The notes beneath the pieces were generated by a model, which had not been told where the DNA came from, did not search any database, and was given only the letters and a program-made list of their open reading frames with translations. A program made the translations under genes and the position numbers. Below are positions 29,001-37,590 of a DNA stretch of 64,000 nucleotides, in pieces (within the stretch, counting starts at the first letter, position 1; the number at the start of each line of letters is the position of its first letter). Origin of the DNA: Carboxylicivirga sp964602515. Lineage in GTDB: Bacteria; Bacteroidota; Bacteroidia; Bacteroidales; Marinilabiliaceae. Where the stretch lies: the NCBI GenBank assembly GCA_964602515.1, contig CAZRRJ010000005.1, positions 186,001-250,000 on the forward strand, read 5' to 3'.

Positions 29001-29345
29001 ATTGTAGAGTTTTACCAAACTGCGCTCAACATCTTCGCCTACATAAAACTGTACAATTAACATGGCCTGTTCGGACATGGATTGAGAATAAACATATTCA
29101 ACACCTTTTACATTGGATATTATCTTCTCAATAGGTGTTACAATTTTTGACTCAACTTCTTTGGGGCTTGCTCCCGGGTAGCCAATAAATATATCAGCAA
29201 TAGGAACATCTATTTGTGGTTCTTCTTCTCTAGGAGTAAGATATGAACTGTACACGCCAATAATCATAAAGGCAACCATAAGTAATGGCGTCAGCTTTGA
29301 TTTTATAAACATGCGGGCTAATGTCCCGGCAAATCCTGTTTTCAT
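26082..29345 (-). CDS. RND efflux transporter, inner-membrane pump subunit
   Basis: 1087 residues with the two-fold RND layout: membrane segment near the N-terminus (LTPLLMVAFMIIGVYSSYL), large periplasmic loop, six-helix bundle, second loop, six-helix bundle. The start ...TPREEEPQIDVPIADIFIGYPGASPKEVESKIVTPIE is typical of the HAE-1-like subgroup. The proton-relay aspartates are visible in GIVVDDSIIIAENMHRHF. It pumps hydrophobic compounds through the adaptor and TolC-type proteins encoded just upstream. A short hydrophilic tail (NYTTGNNDADNDLLKEKN) is added at the C-terminus. Confidence 0.95.
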   Translation of the reverse strand: MKTGFAGTLARMFIKSKLTPLLMVAFMIIGVYSSYLTPREEEPQIDVPIADIFIGYPGASPKEVESKIVTPIEKIISNVKGVEYVYSQSMSEQAMLIVQFYVGEDVERSLVKLYNEIMKNMDRLPAGVTLPLVKTRSIDDVPVMGLTLWSENYSDYQLKRVAQELTSEIEKITDISETKLIGGRNREVQVVLDRDKMAAYNADPLIITQQIQAANQQVSAGSFNQDNTEYLVRTGKFFETPEEVANLIIGVYQQAPVYLHQVATVEDGPALPSTYVAFGYGKASNEKEVYADEYAAVTISIAKRRGADAMRLAQQITSKIEALEHELIPADINVEITRNYGETASDKVGELLMHLLGAIIAVTFVVMLAMGWRGGLVVFISVPITFALTMFSYYFMDYTLNRITLFALVFVTGIVVDDSIIIAENMHRHFKMKQLPFWQAALRSIDEVGNPTILATFTVIAAVLPMVFVSGMMGPYMSPMPIGASIAMIFSLLVALMITPWLAYRLLKHDDGKGDDKDYSLEKTLIYRLYNKTMRPMIESPMKRWVFIIGVTVLLFASASLFLFKVVTVKILPFDNKNEFQVVIDMPEGTTLEETANVTKELAAYLRKHDLVTNYQAYVGTSAPINFNGLVRHYDLRRGSNVADIQVNLVSKKERKLQSHDIAKALRPGLQEIGAKFNANVKVVEVPPGPPVMSTLVAEIYGPDYEVQKDVAMQVKNLFASTGSVVDVDWMMEDNQQEYRFDVDKEKAMLAGIAPQQIIQAVNMALKGTAVSQLYAEKDHQQVGIVLRLAEENRTGIDDLKKISLKSKHGNMVVVGDMVNIEQVNKEKSIFRKNQKQVVYVTADVAGDLESPVYAILDMSDRMNEIQLPEGYTIDEFYNGQPFNESNFGLKWDGEWQITYEVFRDLGTAFAVVLVIIYMLIVGWFQNLKVPFVMMVAIPLSLVGIVIGHWMMNAFFTATSMIGMIALAGIMVRNSILLIDFVNIRLNEGVPLHEAVIEAGAVRTTPILLTAGTVVIGAVVILFDPIFQGLAISLMGGTIASTVLTLLIVPLIFFMTEKKKYKEGKEATENYTTGNNDADNDLLKEKN

Positions 29346-29371
29346 ACTATTCTTCTTTTATTGATTCCGGA

Positions 29372-30472
29372 TTACTGGTTTAACTGTAGTTTGGCTCCAT
29401 CAAATAAACGCCCTTCGGCTGATGTAATCAGTTTATTGCCCTCACTAAGGCCGGATAGTACTTCTATTTTATTGTAATAGCTTTTGCCTGTGCGCACCCA
29501 GCGCAGTAAGGCATGGTTTGTTTCGCTTACTACCCATACGCCATGCAGTTGCCCGCGTTCTATTAGCAATGTTTTATCAATTAGTAATTTTGATTCGCTT
29601 CCTTTCAGGTGATCTACGTGGGCAAATACACCGCTTCTTATGGCTTTTGCCTGATCGCTTTTAGGCAATAAAGTAATACTGGCTTCAAACTGCGAACCCG
29701 AAAATCGGCTAGATGGGCTAATGTGTGAAATTATACCTTCTACCGGTTCTTTACAGGCATTAATACTTACCTCAACCTTATCGCCTCTTTCTACCTTATT
29801 TATTTCCGATTCGGGTATCCTGGCATTAACTTCAAATAGTCCGGGTGCTTCTAAAGCCAACAAGGGCATTCCGGGATTAGCCATATCGCCGCTGTCTGCA
29901 AATTTTTGTGTTATTACACCTGCATATGGTGCACGTATATTAGCATAATTCAGCATTTCACTTACTTCTTCTTTAGCTTTACGGGCGGCTTCTAATTGTG
30001 CTTTTGTCATTTCAAGGTGCACCGTAATATCATCCAGTTCCTTTTGCGTGGCACTGTTGCGCTTATGCAAGGTTTGTATGCGGTTAAAATCATCCTGCGC
30101 ATGTTTAAATGCTGCTTGGGCCTGTGTAATTGTTGCTTCAACCTGTTTTTGCTTTGCTTTTATATCACTGCTGCGAATGGTAAGCAACAACTGTCCGCTC
30201 TCTACCATATCCCCCTCACTAACAAGCACTTTATCTATTTGCCCCATAATACGCGTACTTAATATGGATTGTTTTACCGATGAAACCGTTCCGGTAAACT
30301 GGTTCTTCACTGGCACTGTTGACTGTGCCAGTATTTTTGTTGTTATTTTTATTTCTTCGGCCTGCTTGGTATCTTTTGCTACATTACCACCACATGCCTG
30401 TGTAAGCATAGCAACTGTTACTATGGTTATTATCGCTTTTATGCTTATACTATAGTTATTTGTTCGTTTCAT
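29372..30472 (-). CDS. RND efflux periplasmic adaptor (membrane fusion) lipoprotein
   Basis: 366 residues with lipoprotein signal ending MLTQAC. HlyD/AcrA-type order: barrel-sandwich half (GTVSSVKQSILSTRIMGQIDKVLVSEGDMVESGQLLLTI), coiled-coil hairpin (~105-165, rich in A/Q/K/E), second lipoyl half (NIRAPYAGVITQKFADSGDMANPGMPLL), beta-barrel and membrane-proximal domains. It bridges the pump (26 bases downstream) and the TolC-type channel (41 bases upstream). Confidence 0.94.
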   Translation of the reverse strand: MKRTNNYSISIKAIITIVTVAMLTQACGGNVAKDTKQAEEIKITTKILAQSTVPVKNQFTGTVSSVKQSILSTRIMGQIDKVLVSEGDMVESGQLLLTIRSSDIKAKQKQVEATITQAQAAFKHAQDDFNRIQTLHKRNSATQKELDDITVHLEMTKAQLEAARKAKEEVSEMLNYANIRAPYAGVITQKFADSGDMANPGMPLLALEAPGLFEVNARIPESEINKVERGDKVEVSINACKEPVEGIISHISPSSRFSGSQFEASITLLPKSDQAKAIRSGVFAHVDHLKGSESKLLIDKTLLIERGQLHGVWVVSETNHALLRWVRTGKSYYNKIEVLSGLSEGNKLITSAEGRLFDGAKLQLNQ

Positions 30473-30513
30473 TATGATATTTTTTTGCTTTTTCTGTTAA
30501 TGGTTTGCAATAG

Positions 30514-31848
30514 CTATTGTAATGACTCTGCTACTAATTGTTGATATTTAAATACGGCTATATTATAACTATATATAGCATTTAATTTTTTTAGTGTACT
30601 TTCTTCAGCTTTGGTTTCGGCCATAAGTAATTCCGAGGTGCGCTCAAGCCCTTGGTTATACCTGTTGGTGCGTATTCTTAATGATTCCAAAGCTTCATCG
30701 GCTGCCATTTTATAACTTACCATACGACTTTCAGCCACTGCTATAGCCCGTTTTGCCTGTAACAGTTCCATATTGCTTTTTTCAATATAATCCATATAAG
30801 CTACTTGTGCCTTGTTATATTCAGCTTTTGATTTTTTGTATTTACCCAGGTTTTTGCTGCCATTAAATATGCGCCACTGTAGCTTTACACCTACCAGGTA
30901 GCTATCAGCCCCAAACCCTCCAAAATCAGAATCGTACATATTATATGATCCAAATGCATTTACACGCGGGGCAAATTTCATTAGCTCACTCTTGCTCATT
31001 TGCTTTTGTGCTTCCATGCCATGTTGCATGGCCAATACATCTGGGCGGTTAAAGATTGATGTAGTTGTATTAAAGCTAAAGGCTACTTGTGCAATAGAGT
31101 CCAACACCTGTATAGGCAAATTAATATCACGCCCCATTAAAAAGTTAAGAGTCTCACATACTGTTTTTACCTTGTTTTCAGCTTCCTGCATCATAGCATC
31201 CTGCTCATAACGGCGTACTTTTATGGCCATTACATCAGCATCTTTTAAATAGCCCTGTTCAAGGTTATCTTCAGCCATTTTTAAATAGGATGCGGTGGTT
31301 TCTTGTGCCTTTTTTATAACCGCAACCCTGCTTTTGGCCAGTTGTAAACCAAAGTAGCTTTGCTTTACCAAAAAGCTCACATACTCACGGGTATATTCAT
31401 TTTTTTTCTCAGTGGCCTTTACACTATGGCTTGCAGCACTTTTCCCCATCCATGCATCTGCATTAACCAGGGGCTGCTCAACCATTACCTGTGTGGCAAA
31501 ATGATTGGTTTTACCGGGCGAATTAACTACAGCCGGATCAAAATCTGCCATGCTAACACTTTGTTGCTGTAGCTTAAAACCAAATGCATTAAGCGGATCA
31601 TTTGATACCATATATCCGCCTGATAATTCTACTGATGGTAAAAATGCAGCATTGGCCTGCTTGCTATTAGCCTTTACAGCATTTAGCTCTGCAATCCCTT
31701 TCAATATCTCCCTGTTGTTTTCAGATGCCAATTGCAAGGCACGATCTAAAGAAAATACGTTTTCCCCTGCTTTATCCTGGGCTTCTGAAGTAAAAGCAGG
31801 TAGCAAAAAGCAGATCATTAAAACGCCTATAATTACGGTCTTGTTCAT
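30514..31848 (-). CDS. TolC family outer-membrane efflux channel
   Basis: 444 residues with signal MNKTVIIGVLMICFLLPAFTSEAQ. Two OEP-type repeats, each with a helical pair: LDRALQLASENNREILKGIAELNAVKANSKQANAAFLPSVELSGGYM in the first and FAPRVNAFGSYNMY...YKKSKAEYNKAQVAY in the second. It forms the outer-membrane/periplasmic tunnel of the tripartite pump and is the first gene of the operon, behind a strong promoter at 31902-31933. Confidence 0.94.
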   Translation of the reverse strand: MNKTVIIGVLMICFLLPAFTSEAQDKAGENVFSLDRALQLASENNREILKGIAELNAVKANSKQANAAFLPSVELSGGYMVSNDPLNAFGFKLQQQSVSMADFDPAVVNSPGKTNHFATQVMVEQPLVNADAWMGKSAASHSVKATEKKNEYTREYVSFLVKQSYFGLQLAKSRVAVIKKAQETTASYLKMAEDNLEQGYLKDADVMAIKVRRYEQDAMMQEAENKVKTVCETLNFLMGRDINLPIQVLDSIAQVAFSFNTTTSIFNRPDVLAMQHGMEAQKQMSKSELMKFAPRVNAFGSYNMYDSDFGGFGADSYLVGVKLQWRIFNGSKNLGKYKKSKAEYNKAQVAYMDYIEKSNMELLQAKRAIAVAESRMVSYKMAADEALESLRIRTNRYNQGLERTSELLMAETKAEESTLKKLNAIYSYNIAVFKYQQLVAESLQ

Positions 31849-31901
31849 ATTACTTTGCTTATTTTTCTATCATTATTAGGTTTTATAATTACATATCGGC
31901 A

Positions 31902-31933
31902 CAAATATACATACACTTTTCTACATATCCAAC
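31902..31933 (-). promoter_or_regulatory. Promoter of the RND efflux operon
   Basis: On the minus strand GTTG (31933-31930), 20 bases, TATATTTG (31909-31902), a full TAnnTTTG match. The TolC-type ATG at 31848 follows 53 bases after the -7 box. No adjacent regulator gene is present, so control by a linked repressor is not indicated. Confidence 0.65.
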
Positions 31934-32003
31934 TTTCTAGATATTTATATGTATTTAAAATCACTACCCTGCTGGCTATAATTAATAAAGGAGTTATAGA
32001 CAT

Positions 32004-32130
32004 TAACCTGGATTACACGTAAAATTTTGAGTTTACCTCTTCAATTTGAGTTATTAATATATTGGACAGAACCCTGTTTTAGATCGCTTAAAAAATAGTG
32101 AGTTTCAAGTGCAATTTAACAAAACAACAG
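32004..32130. repeat. Dispersed repeat, copy 2 (pair with 11534-11657)
   Basis: Shares TAACCTGGA, ACGTAAA-TTTTGA, TGTTTTAGATC, AAATAGTGA, AATTTAAC and AACAG with the copy at 11534, in the same order, orientation and near-equal spacing. Confidence 0.45.
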
Positions 32131-32428
32131 CGATATGGTTTGAATCAACTACATAAAAAGAGGCTGTTTTCTTAAGTAAAATCCACAAGCTTTGAATAAA
32201 AACAGGTTGAGTTAATTTTTATCGTAACAGTATAATTCCACTAAAATTATGCCTTGTAATTCAGCGTTTTATTTCAATATGTACTTTAAATTTATGTCAC
32301 CTCCAGGTTGTTATATATTTTTCAATGGCACTTTACCAATGTACCAACCCCATTCGTTAACAAAAATTAAGGGTGTGTAAATCTTCTTTTTCAGTCATTT
32401 TCATCAGCTTAGGTTCAAAGCTTTTACT

Positions 32429-32436
32429 TATATTTG
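32429..32436 (+). promoter_or_regulatory. -7 box (TATATTTG) of the CvfB-like gene
   Basis: Exact TAnnTTTG match ending 21 bases before the ATG at 32458. This also argues that the in-frame TTG at 32434, lying inside the box, is not the start. No clear -33 partner. Confidence 0.5.
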
Positions 32437-32457
32437 CGGGCTCATAATTTTAATAAC

Positions 32458-33285
32458 ATGATAGGTAAATACAATACATTACGGGTAGTTAAGGAAGTTG
32501 ACTTTGGAGTATATCTCGATGGAGGTGAAGACTATGGCGAGATTTTGCTTCCTACTCGTTATGTTCCGCCGGGGCTTAAACCCAACGATGAACTGGAGGT
32601 ATTTATTTACCTTGATTCGGAAGACCGTGTGATAGCAACAACGGAAGAGCCTTATGCCCAAATAGGTGAATTTGCATACCTCGAGGTTGTCTCGGTTAAT
32701 TCAACAGGTGCATTTATGAACTGGGGGCTGATGAAAGATCTGTTGGTTCCATTCCGTGAGCAAGCTGTAAAAATGAAGGAAGGCGAAAAGTATGTGGTCT
32801 ATGTTTATTTAGACGATGAAACACGTCGTGTTGTGGCCACATCGAAATTAAATACGGCTCTTGATAATTTAATGCCTGAATATGAAGAGGGTGAAGAGGT
32901 ACAGTTGATGATTATTGATAAAACAGATTTGGGTTATAAGGCGGTTATTAATGATACACACTCTGGTATATTGTATCATAATGAGTTGTTTAAACCTATT
33001 AAGATTGGGGATAAGTGTACAGGATATATCAACAAGGTACGTGAGGATGATAAGATAGATCTTATTCTTGAGAAACCCGGATACCAAAAAATTGATGGTT
33101 TAGCAGGTGAAATTCTGGAAAAAATAAAACAGAAAGGCGGCCAGCTTAATGTGTCAGATAAAAGCCCTGCAGAATTAATTTATAAGCTGTTTGCCACAAG
33201 TAAGAAGAATTTTAAGAAAGCCATTGGTACCCTGTACAAACAACGTTTAATAGATATTGATAAGGAAAAGATTACCCTTAAATAG
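32458..33285 (+). CDS. CvfB-like S1-domain RNA-binding protein
   Basis: 275 residues from ATG 32458 (MIGKYNTLRVVKEVDFGVYL). Three S1-type OB folds in tandem (about 1-60, 65-135, 140-210; for example AYLEVVSVNSTGAFMNWGL and LMIIDKTDLGYKAVINDTHSGILYHNELF), then a winged-helix C-terminus (SPAELIYKLFATSKKNFKKAIGTLYKQRLIDI). This is the CvfB/YitL family layout. Cytoplasmic nucleic-acid binding protein; in other bacteria linked to virulence or RNA turnover, with unclear mechanism. Monocistronic. Confidence 0.9.
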   Translation: MIGKYNTLRVVKEVDFGVYLDGGEDYGEILLPTRYVPPGLKPNDELEVFIYLDSEDRVIATTEEPYAQIGEFAYLEVVSVNSTGAFMNWGLMKDLLVPFREQAVKMKEGEKYVVYVYLDDETRRVVATSKLNTALDNLMPEYEEGEEVQLMIIDKTDLGYKAVINDTHSGILYHNELFKPIKIGDKCTGYINKVREDDKIDLILEKPGYQKIDGLAGEILEKIKQKGGQLNVSDKSPAELIYKLFATSKKNFKKAIGTLYKQRLIDIDKEKITLK

Positions 33286-33362
33286 TTCAGTAAAAAATAA
33301 GCTTACCCATTATTTAGCCAAAAATCTACAAAAACTGACAGGAAGCGATATTTATTACGGAA

Positions 33363-33953
33363 ATGAAGAAACAAATTTTACTTTGTATTGGCATATTTAT
33401 TTTTGGCAAAATAAGTTCAATTGAAACAATTGAGAATAACCAGGTACAATCATCCCAACAGTCTAATTCCAATGAATTTTTCCAGACTTTAAGTGTTCAA
33501 TTATTTAACACCTATGGTTACACGGATATGGAAGCCAGCTTTTGGTCTACAATAGGTAAGCAAAAACGACACAGCCTAAACCTACGTTTATCGCATGAGC
33601 GTTTTGAAAGCCGTTACTTCGGCGTTGGTTTAGGTTACGGTTACGAGCTACGTATTAACAGGCATTTATTACAACCTTATTTAACTTACAATCAAGATGT
33701 TCAAACCTGGAAGAATGCGGCCGTTGTAAATGGTCTTTATTACACTTACCAGGGTCGGTTTGATTTTGCAGTGGGCACTACTACTAACTTTAATTCTAAA
33801 GGATACTCCAATAACTCGAACTGGATTAATACTTACTATAATATACATGCGTATGGTGGTATTCAGCTTGGTTTTGAATATTGCGTTATAAGTGATTCCA
33901 AAGATGTGTATTATGGCTTAATAATTCAGAAAACATTATGGCGCCGTAAGTAA
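33363..33953 (+). CDS. Exported outer-membrane-like protein, unknown function
   Basis: 196 residues with signal MKKQILLCIGIFIFGKISS. The mature part shows alternating strands with aromatic girdles (HSLNLRLSHERFESRYFGVGLGYGYELRINRHLLQPYLTY, GRFDFAVGTTTNF, AYGGIQLGFEYCVI) as in small beta-barrels. No family recognised. 77 bases after the CvfB-like gene on the same strand; co-transcription possible. Confidence 0.65.
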   Translation: MKKQILLCIGIFIFGKISSIETIENNQVQSSQQSNSNEFFQTLSVQLFNTYGYTDMEASFWSTIGKQKRHSLNLRLSHERFESRYFGVGLGYGYELRINRHLLQPYLTYNQDVQTWKNAAVVNGLYYTYQGRFDFAVGTTTNFNSKGYSNNSNWINTYYNIHAYGGIQLGFEYCVISDSKDVYYGLIIQKTLWRRK

Positions 33954-34292
33954 TCCTAATTGGTGCATTTGCCTGATTTATACAGTTAAAAGTGATTAAA
34001 AGAATAAGGGTTTCATACGTTCATTTTTTTAGATTATAGATATTTATCTGTTTTCTTTTCTAAAAAAAGTGCCTGACCGGCATTAGGGCTATAAATTGAT
34101 TAGTCTTCGGCGAGTTACTTTTTCACTTTACCCCTCACCCCCTTATAAAAAGGTGCATCCCCTGCATACAACTTCTTTTAAGGAATTAAAGAGTATGTGA
34201 AGGGAAATTACTTTAATAATATATTCAATCTCCAGGGTGCCTCAGAAACACCCCGAAGTTTGAACATCCTCTTTATAGTATGTTGTTATAAT
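33954..34292. other. 339-base intergenic region with rearranged repeat modules
   Basis: No gene. Contains the second copy of the CCGGCATTAGGGCT repeat (34077-34126) and a segment (34177-34219) resembling the region just after the hairpin at 21473-21521, but in the opposite order from the first locus. Confidence 0.45.
34077..34126. repeat. Dispersed repeat, copy 2 (pair with 21528-21586)
   Basis: CCGGCATTAGGGCTA ... AGTCTTCGGCGAGTTACTTT then TTCAC, matching the copy at 21528 except for one substitution in the second block and a shorter spacer. Confidence 0.55.
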
Positions 34293-35819
34293 TTATACAA
34301 AAGCCATCCAATCTGTATTACCTTTATAATCTTCTATTACTTTAGTCTTATTATTCCCGTTAAAAGAAGCTATTAAGGTTTGTATTTCCTGACGCAGGTT
34401 AGTTGTAGCTCCATCAATCAATTGAGATGAAAAACCTTTGTTGGCTAAGTCAAGCACCTGGTTAAGTGAAATAACACGTCCCAGCATTTGCCCCAAATCA
34501 ACCAGTTTACGCTGTGGCATAGCCAGGTTAAGGTTAAAATTAAGTAAATCTTTTACTACGGTACTTGCTTCTGCTGTCAACTCAAATGATTTAATAAAAT
34601 CAAACAGGTTACTTTGTTTTGCTTTGCGCATTAATTTAAGCACACTTTCTGAAATCTGGGAGTATAACATATCATTTGAGCCTTCAAAAATCTGGAAAGG
34701 GCGACTATCAACTGTAGATCGCCCTGCAATGTGATTATGCTTATACCCCTTTGCACCTACCAGTTGCAGTAATGTTTGCGAAGCTGCCTGCATCATATCT
34801 GTTGCAATACTCTTAACAGCATTAGCTTCTATACCTATCATAGATAAATCTTTGCTTAAGCCAGCTTTAATACTACTATTAACACAAAATGCTGAAACGG
34901 TAGTAAAGTAAGCTTGTAACTGCGCCAAACGTTGCTGTACCTGGTCGTAAGCTAACAGGCTTTTCCCTCCCACAAAGCGTTGCTGACAATGTTGAATAGC
35001 CTCATCGAGCATACGCTGTATAAAGCCCATTGCCATACCCGGGAATGACATACGACTACGGTGCAATAAATCAAGCATTAACTTTACCCCTGATTTCTCA
35101 GGCACTAACTTTTGCATTTGGGGTATCTGAACATCAATACGGTTACGTCCGTATGGTATTTGATAAAGACCCAAGTTCTCAAAAAACTCCTCAACAACAA
35201 TTCCTTGGTTAGGCCTAGTAACATCACATATAAAAAAATCCAGATCACGTGCCAAACGGTCATCCCCGGTATCCTTACGTGCTGTAAGTAACCAAAAATC
35301 GGCCCACCCTGTTAATCCGGCCCAGTGCTTTATTCCTTTTAAATAATTAACACCATTCTGTTCTGTGTAAGAAGTTCTCATATTAAGTGCATCGCTACCA
35401 AAATCAGGCTCGGTAATCATTAAACCACCCATATTCTGCTGTTCGATAAAACGTTTTAAAACTTCTGCCTTGGCTTGGGGTTGTGCTGATTTAATTACAG
35501 GTTGTAAAAATAAAGCCATATTTATACCAAAGGTTAATGATAAGGCCAATGACTCATATGATGCAGCACCCATTAAGGCAATGCTTTCTTTTACATCGCC
35601 ACCCAAGCCACCATATTTCGCAGGTATTATAGCCGAAAATGGATTAACTGACATGATTTCGCGCATAGCAAAAGGCGGTAAACCTCTTTTAACTGCTAAC
35701 TGGTTAACATCGGCACGCTCATGATATACACTTCTCATCTTCTCTTTTAAGCCCTTAAGCATTTTCGAGAACTTAAAATCTAACGCGTTGTTTTCTGTTG
35801 TTGTTTCACTTACTAACAT
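34293..35819 (-). CDS. Acyl-CoA dehydrogenase family protein
   Basis: 508 residues, longer than the usual ~380. The core shows the FAD/acyl-CoA dehydrogenase pattern: PFSAIIPAKYGGLGGDVKESIALMGAASYES, GGLMITEPDFGSDALNMRTSYTEQNGVNYLKGIKHWAG (FAD-binding), and RPFQIFEGSNDMLYSQISESVL (the FEGSND segment near the usual catalytic region). A C-terminal extension of ~100 residues (NLNLAMPQRKLVDLGQMLGRVISLNQ) is helical. No electron-transfer flavoprotein or thiolase gene is nearby, so the substrate cannot be inferred. Stands alone. Confidence 0.9.
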   Translation of the reverse strand: MLVSETTTENNALDFKFSKMLKGLKEKMRSVYHERADVNQLAVKRGLPPFAMREIMSVNPFSAIIPAKYGGLGGDVKESIALMGAASYESLALSLTFGINMALFLQPVIKSAQPQAKAEVLKRFIEQQNMGGLMITEPDFGSDALNMRTSYTEQNGVNYLKGIKHWAGLTGWADFWLLTARKDTGDDRLARDLDFFICDVTRPNQGIVVEEFFENLGLYQIPYGRNRIDVQIPQMQKLVPEKSGVKLMLDLLHRSRMSFPGMAMGFIQRMLDEAIQHCQQRFVGGKSLLAYDQVQQRLAQLQAYFTTVSAFCVNSSIKAGLSKDLSMIGIEANAVKSIATDMMQAASQTLLQLVGAKGYKHNHIAGRSTVDSRPFQIFEGSNDMLYSQISESVLKLMRKAKQSNLFDFIKSFELTAEASTVVKDLLNFNLNLAMPQRKLVDLGQMLGRVISLNQVLDLANKGFSSQLIDGATTNLRQEIQTLIASFNGNNKTKVIEDYKGNTDWMAFV

Positions 35820-36156
35820 TGGTTTCTTCTTATTTATGGAAGCCAGAAAATGGTTATAAGATTAAAAATGAGTTATTCACGTCTATTAAAACCAACTACA
35901 CAATTTCGCAACTATCCTGTTTGAATTTATTAAACAAAAAATACGCCTATTAGTTTTGTAATGTTATATATTTTAAGATGTTTTTATCTTTTTATATTGA
36001 TTTAACAACGGTTTATCGCATTCCTACTTCAAGTTTAATATTTATTTTACGGCAAATGCACAACTACTTTAATAGCTTAAAGAAGCACTCCGGGTTAAGA
36101 TGTTCTGGTGGTTATAGTCAAATAACCACATCTATTCGCAGCTATTCAGCTAACTT
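35820..36156. other. 337-base AT-rich intergenic region
   Basis: No gene, repeat or promoter match that I would defend; a 60-codon plus-strand frame at 35978 has no family features. Confidence 0.4.
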
Positions 36157-37590
36157 TTAAAAATAAAGATCACGTTCACCATTTTTTATACGCTTTAACC
36201 GTTCTATTAGTTTATCCTTAAACTTTGGGTCTTCATAGTTAGCCAGGCTGTTATCAATTAAGCTGTAGCCTTTCTCTTTTGTTTTTGGTGGCGCATAATC
36301 TTCAAGGTATTCGGCCAAAGTAAGCATTGCATTGGGCTGACAAAAGCGCTTAATAAAACCCGGAACAGAAAATTCCATAAAATGCTCCCCGGTTCTGTTT
36401 AAACGGTAACAAGCGGTACAAAAGGATGGAATATAACCATTATCAACTAATTCTTCCATTACTTCGTTTAAAGACCGGTCGTCACAAATTTTAAACTGTT
36501 CATGATCCAGATCCTGTTCTCCCTTATGGCTTGTGTACCCTTTCATCTCTATATTGGTTCCACCATCAATTTGCGAAACACCATATTCTAATATCTCATC
36601 ACGAATATAGCCGGGTTCGCGTGCCGTTAAGATCAAACCGGTATAAGGTACTGCTAAACGCAAGATAGCTACCAGGCGGGTAAAATCTGCATCGCTCACA
36701 TCGTATTGCTTATCCACTTCAAAACCAGAAGCAGATTGTATACGCGGAAATGAAATGGTATGTGGCCCTACATTATATACAGCCTCAAAATGATTAACAT
36801 GACGTATTAAGCCCAATACTTCAAAACGCCAGTCGTATAAGCCCATTAGCGCCCCAATCCCCACATCGTCAATACCAGCTTCCTGTGCACGATCAAGCCC
36901 TGTTAAGCGCCAGTCGTAATGCTTTTTAGTGCCTGCCTTATGCACTTTCTCGTAGGTGGGTTTATGGTAGGTTTCCTGAAAAATCTGGTAAGTTCCTATT
37001 CCAGCTTCTTTAACGGTTTTAAATCCTTCAACTTCAAGTGGTGCAGCATTAATATTAACCCGCCTTATTTCACCATTTTTATGCTTTACATCATATACCA
37101 TCTTTACCGTCTCTGCAATAAAACTGGCGTCATATCGCGGGTGCTCACCATAAACAAGTATCAGGCGCTTATGCCCCATATCTTCTAAAGCCATTACCTG
37201 GTCAATAATATCCTGCCTGCCCAAAGTAAGTCGCTCCTGCTTTTTATTTGACGAGCGAAAACCACAGTAAGTACAATCATTAATACACAAATTACCAATG
37301 TATAACGGTGCAAATAAAACAATACGCTTGCCGTAAACCTTTTCTTTTAATTGTTTGGCCGCCAATTTAATTTCCTCTATCATCCCGGGCTCATTGGCAT
37401 TAACCAGTATGGCTGTTTCCTGTAAGCTTAATCGCTGCTTGTTTAATGATTTGACTATAACCTCACGCACTTGTTTAATCGTAGGTTTTTGATGCTCTCC
37501 AAGTATAGCATTAATTTCATCAGTATCAATAAAACTTTCCATCGGACGATCCGGAAGTGAATATTTCTGGGGAGTATAGATAATGGACAT
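36157..37590 (-). CDS. hydG: [FeFe]-hydrogenase H-cluster maturase HydG (radical SAM tyrosine lyase)
   Basis: 477 residues, normal length. The radical-SAM cluster motif CX3CX2C is seen as C102-INDC-TYCGF. The C-terminal CX2CX22C motif that holds the HydG auxiliary cluster is complete (SFCTACYRLN ... FIKRFC). It cleaves tyrosine to make the CO and CN ligands of the H-cluster iron. The presence of the C-terminal motif separates it from ThiH, its close relative. No hydE, hydF or hydrogenase gene is in the window, so it is an orphan here. A possible minus-strand -7 box TAATTTTG lies at 37635-37628. Confidence 0.95.
   Translation of the reverse strand: MSIIYTPQKYSLPDRPMESFIDTDEINAILGEHQKPTIKQVREVIVKSLNKQRLSLQETAILVNANEPGMIEEIKLAAKQLKEKVYGKRIVLFAPLYIGNLCINDCTYCGFRSSNKKQERLTLGRQDIIDQVMALEDMGHKRLILVYGEHPRYDASFIAETVKMVYDVKHKNGEIRRVNINAAPLEVEGFKTVKEAGIGTYQIFQETYHKPTYEKVHKAGTKKHYDWRLTGLDRAQEAGIDDVGIGALMGLYDWRFEVLGLIRHVNHFEAVYNVGPHTISFPRIQSASGFEVDKQYDVSDADFTRLVAILRLAVPYTGLILTAREPGYIRDEILEYGVSQIDGGTNIEMKGYTSHKGEQDLDHEQFKICDDRSLNEVMEELVDNGYIPSFCTACYRLNRTGEHFMEFSVPGFIKRFCQPNAMLTLAEYLEDYAPPKTKEKGYSLIDNSLANYEDPKFKDKLIERLKRIKNGERDLYF

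Larger units (their letters stand above)
31849..32457. other. 609-base divergent intergenic region
   Basis: Holds the minus-strand promoter of the efflux operon (31902-31933), copy 2 of a dispersed repeat (32004-32130) and the plus-strand -7 box of the CvfB-like gene (32429-32436). No gene seen. Confidence 0.5.
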
